Below are positions 1 to 9,273 of a stretch of DNA of 64,000 bases, piece by piece. Position 1 is the first letter of the stretch; each line of letters starts with the position of its first letter. The position numbers and the translations under genes are program-made. This stretch comes from Chitinophaga polysaccharea (GTDB taxonomy: Bacteria; Bacteroidota; Bacteroidia; Chitinophagales; Chitinophagaceae), in NCBI RefSeq assembly GCF_902150045.1, contig NZ_CABFVU010000002.1, positions 1,290,001 to 1,354,000 of the forward strand, in the 5' to 3' direction. Below the pieces are notes generated by a model. The model was given only the letters and a program-made list of their open reading frames with translations, did no database searches and was not told the DNA's origin.

Positions 1-3000
1 TTTAACACCCACAGCTGTTAGAATACCGGAAGTTTCTGCTTTTACCCAATAGTTGAAAATGAATTTTTCCCGGTCCCGTTCAAAGAACATCCGCGTGGGC
101 CGCTGATGACTGTTCCTCAGTAAAAGGTTCGCCAGCGAGGTAAATACACGGGCTTTAAAATCCTGGCGCGTGGAGTCTTTCTTATTCAGTACCTGCACAT
201 TCAACTGGCGATAGTAAAAGTTCATGACGCCCAGTGTGGCATATTTATTCCCCGACCATTGTGAAAAGATGGTATCTGCATAGCCGCGTCTTACTTTTAC
301 GGCAGCCATGGGGATGGCTACTGCATTAAAATCCTGCAGGTTCATTGGCGCCAGGCGACTCTCCGCAGTAAACCCGGAAAGAGAATCACCATAGGATTCA
401 TGATAGGAAAAGTACCGGATGGGATTTCCCAGCAACTTACCACTGGCCTGCACCAGCAAGCTGTCGCTGCTGCCGTAGGTGTTACCGAAATGAGTGATCA
501 GTGCGTTAATATCAGTAATAGGTACAACCGACCATTTGTTGGTAGACTTAGACGATTCATTCACCGTTACCGCCGATTGCCGCATCACGATGGAATCTAC
601 CTGCAGGGCAAATGGAATGGTACGGATCAATTTTGCAGGCATCCTTTTTTCTATGCCATGCTCAAACGGAGTTCGTTTATCCCTGGCCGTAGTAAGCAGT
701 GTATTATCTACCGTAATCTTCCTGATGGCAATAGTGGTGTCGCCATCCTGGTGACGCATATTGATGCCGCTGATCTGAAGGGATGCTCCCTTTACAGTGA
801 TGTAATCGCGCTGCCAGCGCGCAATGCGGAAGGTTTCTTCTGCGGTAAGATTGGGCGCTGCTTCAAAATTACTCAGACGGAATGTTTGGGTGGCAGGGTC
901 CAGCGTAAAGTTCTCTGCATGGGCATGAAGCTGTTTGTTGCGGTATTGCATACCGCCCTGGCTGATGGTGATATTGCTGATAAACGATGCCCATTTCAGC
1001 TGATGCCCCTGGCTCCAGGAGAAGGCGGCATCGTTAAACATACCGGATAGCCGCTGCAGCGTTAGTTCCATCGTATCTGCGCGGTGCATGGATAACTGCG
1101 CATCCTGCCATTGTAGGGCTACGCCGGAGCGTACCGCCAGGTGGCCGGACTTATCTTTATGCAATGTACCCTTATGCAGTTGCAGCTGTAGCTGCGGCAT
1201 TGTAAACTGTGTAGTGGTATGGTTAAAAGCCAGCGACGATAACTCCAGGTTCATATCATCATACTGCAAATGGAGCTGTTTACCGGTATGCAGTACAATC
1301 CCGGTACCGCTTAGCTTCGCCTGTGTTTCCAGGCTGCTGCTGTCTTTCCCTTTGATGCTGGTATGTGAAATGGTAGCTGCAGCTATGGACAGCTGTGGAA
1401 TAACGGTTTTGCTGAAATCCGTGCTGTGAATATTGGTTTGAATATCGGCAGAAGGGAGATTTATTTTAGTATACCCGTTACTGTTATGTAGTGTTGCACC
1501 TGCAGCTGTAATATACGTATGCCCGTTGCCGTTAAACTGCACATGGCCTGCGGCTATATCTATTGCTTTGCTGTGATGGCTGATGTGATGAAGCAGCCCT
1601 GTGGCCGATGCCCAGGTAAAGAAGCGCTGTCGCGTGCGTATATCTTTCAAAGCTATTTTATCTGCCTGGAAACTGCTCTGCTCACCCGGCCCTTCACTGC
1701 TGAACTGCACCTTGCCGATGTTCAGGCGGGCGATACGGATTACCGGGAGGTCTTTTGCAGGCGCTTCTTTTTTAGCGCCATCGTGATGTGCCTGTATATT
1801 CACGGCGCCTATTCTTAATACATCTACCTGTATATCTTTTGATTGCTGGTAAACGTCCCAGTCGAACACTTCCCAGTAAAGGTCCTTTGCGGTGATAAGC
1901 GTGCCGTTTAACAGCGATACGGTTGCTTTGGCAGCTTTATTGTGCCGCTGGGTGCCGTCGAAGGTATAATTGTTCATGGTGATTTCAGCTTTGGGCAATA
2001 CTACACTTATCTGCCTGACATGCAGGTTGGGCATAGCATGCTTAATATCTACCAGTGAGTCGCTGAGCAGGAAATTATGCAGCAGGATATCGGTGTTAAT
2101 ATCTTTTACCTGTAGTATCACCTTCGATCTGCCGTTGGCGGTGAAGTTGATATTACCATCAACGATCCGGAAAGTATTCACCTGGATCAGTTCACTGAGG
2201 CCGTGCAGCGTTTGATAGAACGCGGGCATTTTAATAGCGGTACTGTCTGCCGGCTTTTTACCTTTTACCGGTTGTTTTGCTTTGGTAAGAAAGGTAATGC
2301 CGGGCTGGTACAGCACGGCGCCGGAGGCTTTCAAGCGCTTTCTCAGCAGGTTTTCCAGGCTCACGTTGTTCAGCCGCAGGGAAGGCGCACGGAAGGTTAA
2401 GCCTTTGCCGGAGTGGTTGAGCGGGGTAGGACCGTATACTACGTTATTAAAGATCACATCATTCTGCTGTAGTACAAATTCATCTACGCTTAGCTGGAAG
2501 AGGCTGTCGAGCGAATAGAATTTTATTTTATTGAGATTAAGTGCAATACTGTCGGTGGTGATACCGGGCGTGGTATCATGTGCAATGGTGAGGTTATAGA
2601 TATTCAGGTTGCTGCGTTTGGTAGCGCCGGTAGATACATTGCCGCGCAGCAGCAGTTCACCGTCTTTTACTTCGATATAACGGAAGTTCATTTTCCTGAA
2701 CAGGGTATTGGGTAAGCTGTCCAGCACTATCTTTTTATCTTTGGCGCTCACTTTCCTGCCGGGAAGCCTGAGCACCGGCCGTATACATATGAGGGTATCT
2801 ATCAGTAGTTCTTCCCGCATATAAATAGCGGGCAGGTGCCGTGCGCTGAAATAGAACTTATCAGCCTGCAGTTGCATTTCTCCTTTGGAGGGTGTGGCTG
2901 CACTGTAAATAGTAGCGGAATCAAGCTCAAAAACCTGTTTTTTTCCGGAGAAGTGCAGGCGCCTGAAGCTAATGGTATTCCTGCCATCGGGCAGGACCCA

Positions 3001-3636
3001 GTGCTGCCGGTCGAATGAGAAATCCACGTCGTCGGACCCGAGTATATGATTATCTGCATTGGTTACTTTGGTAAAATTAACGATAGAGAAATTGAAGTGA
3101 TCAACGCGCAACGGCGGAGGACCGTTTACCTTACTGTATACAAGCGCGCCGTTTTGCAGGTGCACAATGCGTGCGTTCACATACTGAAGCGTTTGTTCCA
3201 GGTGCTGCACTATGGAGGAAAGCTGGAACCCTTCCTGGCGCGGGCCCCTGGCTATATGTTCGTGTATTGTAAGCGAGGGACCGGTAATGGAAAGACTGTC
3301 GACCAGCAGTTTCTTATGCAGTATCAGTGCGCGCCACGACTGGATAGAAAGGTACACCTTTGGAATAGATACATCGAAATGGGAGGCCACATTCACGGTA
3401 TCTTTCCCGGTGAGCCGGGCGCCGCTGATCACGATGTTTCTTTTAAACAGGGAAAAGTCGATATCATCTGCATTGAACGTATAGCCGTTACCGGATTCTT
3501 TGTTAACAATATATTGAATGATGTTTACAAACTTATGCTCCACGAGGTAATACAACGCCACGCCTGTTACTATCCTGAGGATGATAAGAACAGCCAGTAC
3601 TTTCAGCCATATTTTTGCTTTGGGCGATACCTTCAT
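1..3636 (-). CDS. AsmA-like large membrane-anchored protein (partial, C-terminus outside window)
   Basis: The minus strand is open from an ATG at 3636 to the left edge, giving 1212 visible residues with no stop, so the C-terminus is missing. The start is preceded by AGGA and encodes MKVSPKAKIWLKVLAVLIIL, a short basic N-terminus followed by one membrane helix (about residues 8-30). The rest is a long beta-rich sequence with recurring phrases such as IVISGARL and a weak hydrophobic-polar repeat. This layout (N-terminal anchor plus very long repetitive beta domain) is typical of AsmA/TamB-like proteins, which bridge the periplasm and are linked to lipid transport or outer-membrane homeostasis. 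The family call rests on architecture only. It is divergent from the sugar kinase at 3748. Confidence 0.75.
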   Translation of the reverse strand, partial: MKVSPKAKIWLKVLAVLIILRIVTGVALYYLVEHKFVNIIQYIVNKESGNGYTFNADDIDFSLFKRNIVISGARLTGKDTVNVASHFDVSIPKVYLSIQSWRALILHKKLLVDSLSITGPSLTIHEHIARGPRQEGFQLSSIVQHLEQTLQYVNARIVHLQNGALVYSKVNGPPPLRVDHFNFSIVNFTKVTNADNHILGSDDVDFSFDRQHWVLPDGRNTISFRRLHFSGKKQVFELDSATIYSAATPSKGEMQLQADKFYFSARHLPAIYMREELLIDTLICIRPVLRLPGRKVSAKDKKIVLDSLPNTLFRKMNFRYIEVKDGELLLRGNVSTGATKRSNLNIYNLTIAHDTTPGITTDSIALNLNKIKFYSLDSLFQLSVDEFVLQQNDVIFNNVVYGPTPLNHSGKGLTFRAPSLRLNNVSLENLLRKRLKASGAVLYQPGITFLTKAKQPVKGKKPADSTAIKMPAFYQTLHGLSELIQVNTFRIVDGNINFTANGRSKVILQVKDINTDILLHNFLLSDSLVDIKHAMPNLHVRQISVVLPKAEITMNNYTFDGTQRHNKAAKATVSLLNGTLITAKDLYWEVFDWDVYQQSKDIQVDVLRIGAVNIQAHHDGAKKEAPAKDLPVIRIARLNIGKVQFSSEGPGEQSSFQADKIALKDIRTRQRFFTWASATGLLHHISHHSKAIDIAAGHVQFNGNGHTYITAAGATLHNSNGYTKINLPSADIQTNIHSTDFSKTVIPQLSIAAATISHTSIKGKDSSSLETQAKLSGTGIVLHTGKQLHLQYDDMNLELSSLAFNHTTTQFTMPQLQLQLHKGTLHKDKSGHLAVRSGVALQWQDAQLSMHRADTMELTLQRLSGMFNDAAFSWSQGHQLKWASFISNITISQGGMQYRNKQLHAHAENFTLDPATQTFRLSNFEAAPNLTAEETFRIARWQRDYITVKGASLQISGINMRHQDGDTTIAIRKITVDNTLLTTARDKRTPFEHGIEKRMPAKLIRTIPFALQVDSIVMRQSAVTVNESSKSTNKWSVVPITDINALITHFGNTYGSSDSLLVQASGKLLGNPIRYFSYHESYGDSLSGFTAESRLAPMNLQDFNAVAIPMAAVKVRRGYADTIFSQWSGNKYATLGVMNFYYRQLNVQVLNKKDSTRQDFKARVFTSLANLLLRNSHQRPTRMFFERDREKFIFNYWVKAETSGILTAVGVK

Positions 3637-3747
3637 ATTCCTGTAATTGAAAACAGCTTTCCGGGGGTAGAGGGTTTCCTGTTATAAATATAAGGGCTTT
3701 ATCGTACTTTGTAAGGGGAGTTATTTTTAATTAAAGCAAAAAGACTT

Positions 3748-4632
3748 ATGTCAGACGGGATCATTTGTTTTGGGGAGATGCTCTGGGATATTTTGCCGGA
3801 GAAGGAATTGCCCGGAGGGGCGGTGATGAATGTGGCCTATCACCTGCAAAAGCTGGGTGAACAGGTATCGCTGGTATCGCGCGTGGGGCGTGATGCGCGT
3901 GGGCAGGGATTAATGGATATGCTGCAACGGTTCGGGCTGGATACCAGCCTGGTGCAAACAGATGAAGAGCATGAAACGGGAAAGGTATATGCAGATATGA
4001 CCAACCCTCATGAGGTGCATTATGATATTGTATACCCGGCGGCGTGGGATTTTATTGAATGGGAGCCGTTGCTGGCTGAGAGGCTAAAGGACAAGGCTAC
4101 ACGTTATTTTGTATTTGGCAGTCTTTGTTCCCGTGATAAGGTGTCGCTGCACACGCTGCAGCAGGCGTTGAAAGAAAACGTTATCAAGGTGCTGGATATT
4201 AATTTAAGGGAGCCGCATTATACCCATACGCATGTGGAATGGCTGTTGGGGGAATGCGATATCCTTAAGTTGAACAATAATGAACTGGAGCTGACCAGCG
4301 GGTGGTATCATCCTTATGTAGATAAAGAGCAGGCAGTACGTTTACTGTCGGAGCGTTTTGGGATTAACACCATTGTGGTGACAATGGGGGGCGATGGCGC
4401 TATGTTGTTTATGGAAGATGTTTTTTATGTGGAACCGGGTATTACGGTGAAGGTGGCAGATACCATAGGTAGCGGGGATGCTTTCCTGGCGGGGTTCCTG
4501 CATAGTATTATCCGGGGAAAGGCGGCGAGGGAGTGCCTGGTGTTTGCCAATGCGCTGGGAGCGCTGGTAGCGTCTTACGCGGGTGGTGCGCCGGATTATA
4601 AGGTAATTGATATTTTAAAAAAGAGGGATTAG
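3748..4632 (+). CDS. PfkB-family carbohydrate kinase (fructokinase-like)
   Basis: A 294-residue protein of the ribokinase/PfkB fold. The N-terminal glycine-rich substrate segment GGAVMNVAYHLQKLG lies near residue 23. The C-terminal PfkB signature DTIGSGDAFLAG lies around residues 237-248, with D244 as the expected catalytic base. These proteins phosphorylate a sugar with ATP in the cytosol. The short length and the FGEMLWD opening resemble bacterial fructokinases, but the substrate cannot be fixed from sequence. The gene is monocistronic: it faces away from the AsmA-like gene and converges with the DUF1579 gene. The stop codon sits inside a hairpin (4624-4654). Confidence 0.9.
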   Translation: MSDGIICFGEMLWDILPEKELPGGAVMNVAYHLQKLGEQVSLVSRVGRDARGQGLMDMLQRFGLDTSLVQTDEEHETGKVYADMTNPHEVHYDIVYPAAWDFIEWEPLLAERLKDKATRYFVFGSLCSRDKVSLHTLQQALKENVIKVLDINLREPHYTHTHVEWLLGECDILKLNNNELELTSGWYHPYVDKEQAVRLLSERFGINTIVVTMGGDGAMLFMEDVFYVEPGITVKVADTIGSGDAFLAGFLHSIIRGKAARECLVFANALGALVASYAGGAPDYKVIDILKKRD

Positions 4633-4654
4633 CTCCGGGTGGAAGCTAATCCCT
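4624..4654. terminator. Hairpin shared by the convergent kinase and DUF1579 genes
   Basis: Perfect 11-bp inverted repeat, AGGGATTAGCT (4624-4634) and AGCTAATCCCT (4644-4654), with a 9-nt loop. The TAG stop of the kinase is inside the left arm. On the minus strand the hairpin is followed by a CTTTTTT tract, so it looks like an intrinsic terminator for the DUF1579 gene that doubles as the 3' end of the kinase gene. Confidence 0.7.
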
Positions 4655-4659
4655 GGATA

Positions 4660-5232
4660 TTATTTGCGGGTGTATTTGATTTCCATTTCTTTGAATTCTT
4701 TTCCATTTACTTTTCTATACATTTCCATGGTGTGATGATCTTTATCCTGCCAGGTGAGCACCTGGCGCATATCGTAGTCCTTCCCGGTGGTCGGGTCCAG
4801 TCCTTTACCTGTAAATTCCAGTCCTTCGCCGGATGAAGTGGGCTTACCTTCCATTACCATGATACCGGTGCCCATATTGTCTACCCAGGTGGAGATGTAT
4901 TTTTTCTTGGCATTATCGTAGGCCATGGTGCTGATACCTTCAAAGTCCATCCCCATCATGTTGGCGGTATAACGGCCTTCACAATAGCGGCCGCCCAGGA
5001 TCATTTTGTAGGTAGCGGCGCCGGTTGATTTAGAGGGAGGGGCATCCGGCCTTTCCCACATGGTCATATCGGCTGTCCATTCCCCATCGGCTTCGGCCAT
5101 TTTCTGGTGTGCGGGGCCCGGTGTCATGTATTCTGCCCATGCTTTCATCATAGCGGCGGAGTCTTGCTGGGCAAAGGTAGCGGAGTTAATTAACAGGCAT
5201 AACGCAGCTGTTAACAGGTAGATTGTTTTCAT
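4660..5232 (-). CDS. Secreted DUF1579 domain-containing protein
   Basis: A 190-residue protein. I choose the ATG at 5232 because it opens a clear signal peptide (MKTIYLLTAALCLLINSATFAQQ); an upstream in-frame extension to 5313 would bury it. The mature part has features of DUF1579: a DGEWTADMTMWE segment, GGRYCEGRYTANMMGMDFEG and a repeated beta-strand pattern typical of a calycin-like barrel. Members are secreted proteins of unknown biochemical role. It is monocistronic, convergent with the kinase gene and divergent from the GAF-domain gene. Confidence 0.85.
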   Translation of the reverse strand: MKTIYLLTAALCLLINSATFAQQDSAAMMKAWAEYMTPGPAHQKMAEADGEWTADMTMWERPDAPPSKSTGAATYKMILGGRYCEGRYTANMMGMDFEGISTMAYDNAKKKYISTWVDNMGTGIMVMEGKPTSSGEGLEFTGKGLDPTTGKDYDMRQVLTWQDKDHHTMEMYRKVNGKEFKEMEIKYTRK

Positions 5233-5353
5233 GATTTGCAGCTGTTTAAGAAGTGTTTGTATCGCGGTGAAATTACAGGTTAACAAGGTAAGCCATTTAT
5301 TGCTTTCCGCCATCGCATGTGTGTTGCCCCGTTTAAATAGCCGCAGTTTTTCC

Positions 5354-5361
5354 TACCTTTG
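5354..5361 (+). promoter_or_regulatory. Bacteroidetes -7 promoter element (TACCTTTG)
   Basis: Exact match to TAnnTTTG, 24 nt upstream of the ATG at 5386. It overlaps the TTG at 5359, which therefore cannot be the start codon because transcription would begin downstream of it. Confidence 0.7.
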
Positions 5362-5385
5362 ATACAGAAAAGAATATTCCCCTTT

Positions 5386-7722
5386 ATGCAAGCAACCATA
5401 TTGGATGTGTCAGGACATAAGGCGCAGCCACTGGCTATAGATGCAGCCATTTCCTTTGAAACGTTTATCTCTTACCTTAAACAGCGGATCAGTGAAGAAC
5501 CGACAGTGAAGGCCCGTTTATACAAAGAAGCGCTGGCAGAATTTGAGGCGTCGGATGTTGGTCACGGGGATATTCCGCTGGAAGAAATTACGCAATATAC
5601 CTCCCTGCTGGAGTACGTATATGCCTGCCTTTCCCCGGCTACACGCCCGGAGCAGCAGCTGGTATGGGGGCTCAGCTACCCCTTCCTGCCGGTTACTTTT
5701 TATGGTACAGACCTGATCTATGAATTGCTGGGAAATAAATCGGCCTCGCATACGTATGAGATAACCCATACACAGGCAGATTATCACCGGGAAAGATTAG
5801 CGCTGGTCTATTCGCTCATCCTGCAACGGCTCTATAATTTCAAGGCGCCGGTAAAAACGGAACAATATCATGAAGGGGTGAATACTGCCACCGGTTTGTT
5901 GCAGTATTACGAGGTGAGCATCAATACCGACTTTATTAAGGTAACGGCAAAAGGGGAATTGCCGGAAATCGACTTTGTACAGTTATACACATACTTCAGC
6001 GAAGGTGGTGGTGAGGAAATACTGGTGGATATGCTGCCGCTGGACCTGTTCTGTTTCCGCGGTTTTTGCGTGATCAACGTAACGGAGGTAACGGCGCAAA
6101 AAGCAGTGGAGAATATTACAGGTATGCGGTTATCACGTACCTCGCTGATCACTGAAGAGAATTATAAACAGGTGATCCTCTCGCTTAAATCGCTGGTGCG
6201 CGACAGCCGGATTGAGTTCGACCTGTTCCCTTTCCTCCGGGTGAACAATAACCCGGTATATAGTTTCGAAAAAGGAGGCACCGGCATTTTGTTTGAAGTT
6301 TGGGGAGAAAGCCGCTTGTCGCCGGAAGATTTCAGCCGGAATGCGAAAGCATTTATGTCTAAACCGCTGTTCTTTTTTTCTGAAGATATCTGGAAAGAAA
6401 CCCGTAAGGAATATGCATTCCTGGAATATTTCCGGCAGCAGGGAGTAAAGTCGCTGGCCATCATGCCTCTTTTTTACATGGGTGAACCGGTAGGCGCCTT
6501 CGCGGTGCATACCTGGAAGGATCACACATTCGACGAGAAAACATTGTCGCTCCTGGAACCCGCTTTAGACGCTGTGGCCCAGCTATTGCAGATCTATATA
6601 GATGAATTTAACGGGGAGATAGAAAAAGTGATCAAGGAGAAATTCACATCCATACAACCTGCGGTGCAATGGAAATTCAACGAAGCGGCCTGGCATTACC
6701 TGTACAGGCTGAAAAAGAACCAGCCGGCCACTATCAGCAATATCCTGTTTAAAGAAGTATACCCCCTGTATGGGGCTATTGATATCCGGAACTCTACTTT
6801 GGAAAGAAATAAGGCGATCATTGCCGACCTGGACAGCCATCTGAGCATCCTTGCCAATACGCTGGACATGCTCCGTAAGCACCAGCAGAACGACCTGCTA
6901 CGGGAAATGATCTATCATTGCCAGCGCTGGCAGCAGGCCCTGGTGCAGCAGCAGCTGAGCCCTTCGGATGAAAATGCGCTGAACAGGTTCCTGGAAGAAG
7001 AAGCGGTAAATTACCTGCAGCATATTGCCGCACAGTACCCCGCTACCCGGGAAACTATTGAAACCTGCCTGCAAAGCATGGCCGGTAATGTGAACAAGGA
7101 CTCGCTGGAAGTATCCATGCAGCTCATCACCCAAACGGCCAACGAATACCTGGAATCCGAGAAAAATAAATTGCAGGAATCCTATCCCTGCTATTTTGAA
7201 AAGTTCAGGACAGATGGAGTGGAATACGATATTTACATAGGCCAGTCAATTGCGCCGGACCGCCCCTTTAATCATTTCCACCTGAAAAATCTCCGGCTAT
7301 GGCAGCTGTCGTCAATGGTGGCCATTACAAAGCTCACCCACTCGCTGATAGCGAAGATGGAAAAGGAACTGTTCACCACGCAGCTGATCTTTGTGCATAA
7401 CCATCCTATTGATATCAGCTTCCGGGCAGATGAACGGAAATTTGATGTGGAAGGGGCTTATAATATCCGCTACCAGATGATAAAGAAGCGGATCGATAAA
7501 GTACATATCCGCAATACAGAAGAACGGTTAACCCAGCCCGATAAAATTGCCCTGATCTATTCCGACCGGGCTGATATCGAGGATTACCTGCCTTTTATCC
7601 GCTATTTACAGGAAACCGGTGTGCTGCTGCCGGAGCTGGAAGAACTGGAACTGGAAGACCTGCAGGGGCTCAGCGGCCTGAAAGCGCTGCGCCTGGGCGT
7701 TGTAGTGGAAGAGGCAGAATAA
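5386..7722 (+). CDS. GAF domain-containing protein
   Basis: A 778-residue soluble protein with no signal peptide or membrane helix. The start is set at the ATG at 5386, since the -7 promoter element at 5354-5361 excludes the upstream TTG. Residues of about 330-410 read as a GAF-like sensor domain (AIMPLFYMGEPVGAFAVHTW). A conserved-looking phrase YGAIDIRNSTLERNKAI follows near residue 462, then a long helical region. The acidic C-terminus (ELEELELEDLQGL) is unusual. GAF domains bind small ligands or act in signalling, but no output domain such as a kinase, cyclase or HTH is recognisable. It is monocistronic. Confidence 0.75.
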   Translation: MQATILDVSGHKAQPLAIDAAISFETFISYLKQRISEEPTVKARLYKEALAEFEASDVGHGDIPLEEITQYTSLLEYVYACLSPATRPEQQLVWGLSYPFLPVTFYGTDLIYELLGNKSASHTYEITHTQADYHRERLALVYSLILQRLYNFKAPVKTEQYHEGVNTATGLLQYYEVSINTDFIKVTAKGELPEIDFVQLYTYFSEGGGEEILVDMLPLDLFCFRGFCVINVTEVTAQKAVENITGMRLSRTSLITEENYKQVILSLKSLVRDSRIEFDLFPFLRVNNNPVYSFEKGGTGILFEVWGESRLSPEDFSRNAKAFMSKPLFFFSEDIWKETRKEYAFLEYFRQQGVKSLAIMPLFYMGEPVGAFAVHTWKDHTFDEKTLSLLEPALDAVAQLLQIYIDEFNGEIEKVIKEKFTSIQPAVQWKFNEAAWHYLYRLKKNQPATISNILFKEVYPLYGAIDIRNSTLERNKAIIADLDSHLSILANTLDMLRKHQQNDLLREMIYHCQRWQQALVQQQLSPSDENALNRFLEEEAVNYLQHIAAQYPATRETIETCLQSMAGNVNKDSLEVSMQLITQTANEYLESEKNKLQESYPCYFEKFRTDGVEYDIYIGQSIAPDRPFNHFHLKNLRLWQLSSMVAITKLTHSLIAKMEKELFTTQLIFVHNHPIDISFRADERKFDVEGAYNIRYQMIKKRIDKVHIRNTEERLTQPDKIALIYSDRADIEDYLPFIRYLQETGVLLPELEELELEDLQGLSGLKALRLGVVVEEAE

Positions 7723-7745
7723 AATATTATCTTTCTCAAAAATAA

Positions 7746-7777
7746 TTTGCATTCCCGTTAATAGTATACTAAGTTTG
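7746..7777 (+). promoter_or_regulatory. Bacteroidetes-type promoter (TTTG, 20 bp, TAAGTTTG)
   Basis: TTTG at 7746-7749 and TAAGTTTG at 7770-7777, separated by 20 bp. This fits the -33/-7 arrangement of the Bacteroidetes housekeeping sigma factor and lies just upstream of the FAD oxidoreductase gene. Confidence 0.75.
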
Positions 7778-7829
7778 TAGACTAATAAATCAGCGCGGGG
7801 AGATGTTTCTCCACCGCAGAAAGCAGCCC

Positions 7830-9248
7830 ATGGAGAAAAAAGATTACGATGTAATAGTGGTAGGATCCGGACCCAATGGCTTGTCGGCCGCCATCAGGCT
7901 GCAGCAGGAGGGCTTAACTGTACTGTTGCTGGAAGCGAAAGACACCATCGGCGGCGGTATGCGCACGGCAGAATTAACGTTGCCGGGGTTTTACCACGAC
8001 GTATGCTCTGCAGTACATCCCATGGCCATAGGCTCCCCTTTCTTTTCCAGGCTCCCGCTGGCTGATTTCGGGCTGGAATTCGTTTATTCGCCACTGGAGG
8101 CAGCCCACCCGTTCGACGATGGTACAGCCGCCTTCCTGGCCCGCTCCCTGGATGAAACAGCAGATGCATTGGGGACAGATGGAAAAGCTTACCGCAACCT
8201 GGTAAAACCGGTGGCAGACAACTGGGAAGCCATCGCGGAAGATAGCCTCGGGCCTTTTTCTTTTCCGCGGCACCCGCTTCTCATGGCCCGTTTTGGCCTG
8301 AATGCGCTACGTTCCGCAGCCGCTATTGCCAACAGGTTCTCTACACAAAAAGCCAGGGGATTATGGGCGGGCATGACAGCCCACTCCATACAACCCTTAA
8401 CCAACGTGGCTTCTGCGGCCATCGGCATTGTACTGTCGGCTGTAGGCCACCGGCATGGATGGCCGGTGCCTAAAGGAGGCTCCCAGGCTATCGGCCGGGC
8501 ACTGGCCGGGTATTTTGTATCGCTGGGCGGGGAAATTCAGACAGGCGTTCACGTTAGTTCGTTGTCGCAATTGCCTTCACACCGGGCGGTAGTATTTGAC
8601 CTTACACCAAAGCAGCTGCTTACTATTGCGGGCGACCGGTTTTCACCCGGATACCGGAAACAGTTGGCCCGTTACCGTTATGGCCCCGGCGTATTTAAAA
8701 TGGATTGGGCGCTGAGCGGCCCTATCCCTTTCACAGCGCCGGAATGCAGACAGGCCGCTACGGTCCACCTGGGCGGCACTTTCGGGGAAATTGCCTTGTC
8801 GGAGCAACAGGCATACAGTGGCACTATTTCACAGGCACCTTACGTATTGTTATCACAACAAAGCCTGTTCGATGAAAGAGCTCCCGCCGGAAAGCATACG
8901 GCATGGGCCTATTGCCACGTGCCCAATGGCACCGATGCAGATATGACAGCCATCATTGAGCGGCAGATAGAACGTTTTGCGCCCGGTTTCCGCGACCTTA
9001 TACTGGCAAAGCATACCATGAATGCGCAGCAAATGGAACTGTACAATCCGAACTATGTAGGCGGCGATATCAATGGCGGTATCATCGACATCCGGCAATT
9101 GTATACACGGCCAGCCTGCCGTATATCGCCTTACCGTACATCAGCCAAAGGGATCTATATCTGTTCCTCCGCCACACCGCCGGGAGGCGGGGTTCATGGC
9201 ATGTGCGGTTACCACGCCGCCAATGCAGTACTGAAAGATATTTTTTAA
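7830..9248 (+). CDS. FAD-dependent oxidoreductase, phytoene desaturase/dehydrogenase-like
   Basis: A 472-residue flavoprotein. MEKKDYDVIVVGSGPNGL opens directly into the Rossmann dinucleotide motif GSGPNGLSAA, followed by EAKDTIGGGMRT, the diglycine-rich FAD motif of the phytoene desaturase/amine oxidase superfamily. The C-terminus has the second FAD-binding segment (GIYICSSATPPGGGVHGMCG). I prefer the ATG at 7830 because it puts the Rossmann motif at the usual place; an in-frame ATG at 7803 would add nine residues. No other carotenoid gene is near, so this may be one of the many uncharacterised CrtI-like oxidases. The next gene starts 25 bp downstream and is probably co-transcribed. Confidence 0.85.
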   Translation: MEKKDYDVIVVGSGPNGLSAAIRLQQEGLTVLLLEAKDTIGGGMRTAELTLPGFYHDVCSAVHPMAIGSPFFSRLPLADFGLEFVYSPLEAAHPFDDGTAAFLARSLDETADALGTDGKAYRNLVKPVADNWEAIAEDSLGPFSFPRHPLLMARFGLNALRSAAAIANRFSTQKARGLWAGMTAHSIQPLTNVASAAIGIVLSAVGHRHGWPVPKGGSQAIGRALAGYFVSLGGEIQTGVHVSSLSQLPSHRAVVFDLTPKQLLTIAGDRFSPGYRKQLARYRYGPGVFKMDWALSGPIPFTAPECRQAATVHLGGTFGEIALSEQQAYSGTISQAPYVLLSQQSLFDERAPAGKHTAWAYCHVPNGTDADMTAIIERQIERFAPGFRDLILAKHTMNAQQMELYNPNYVGGDINGGIIDIRQLYTRPACRISPYRTSAKGIYICSSATPPGGGVHGMCGYHAANAVLKDIF

Positions 9249-9273
9249 ACCGTCACTATCTTAATGAATAAAT

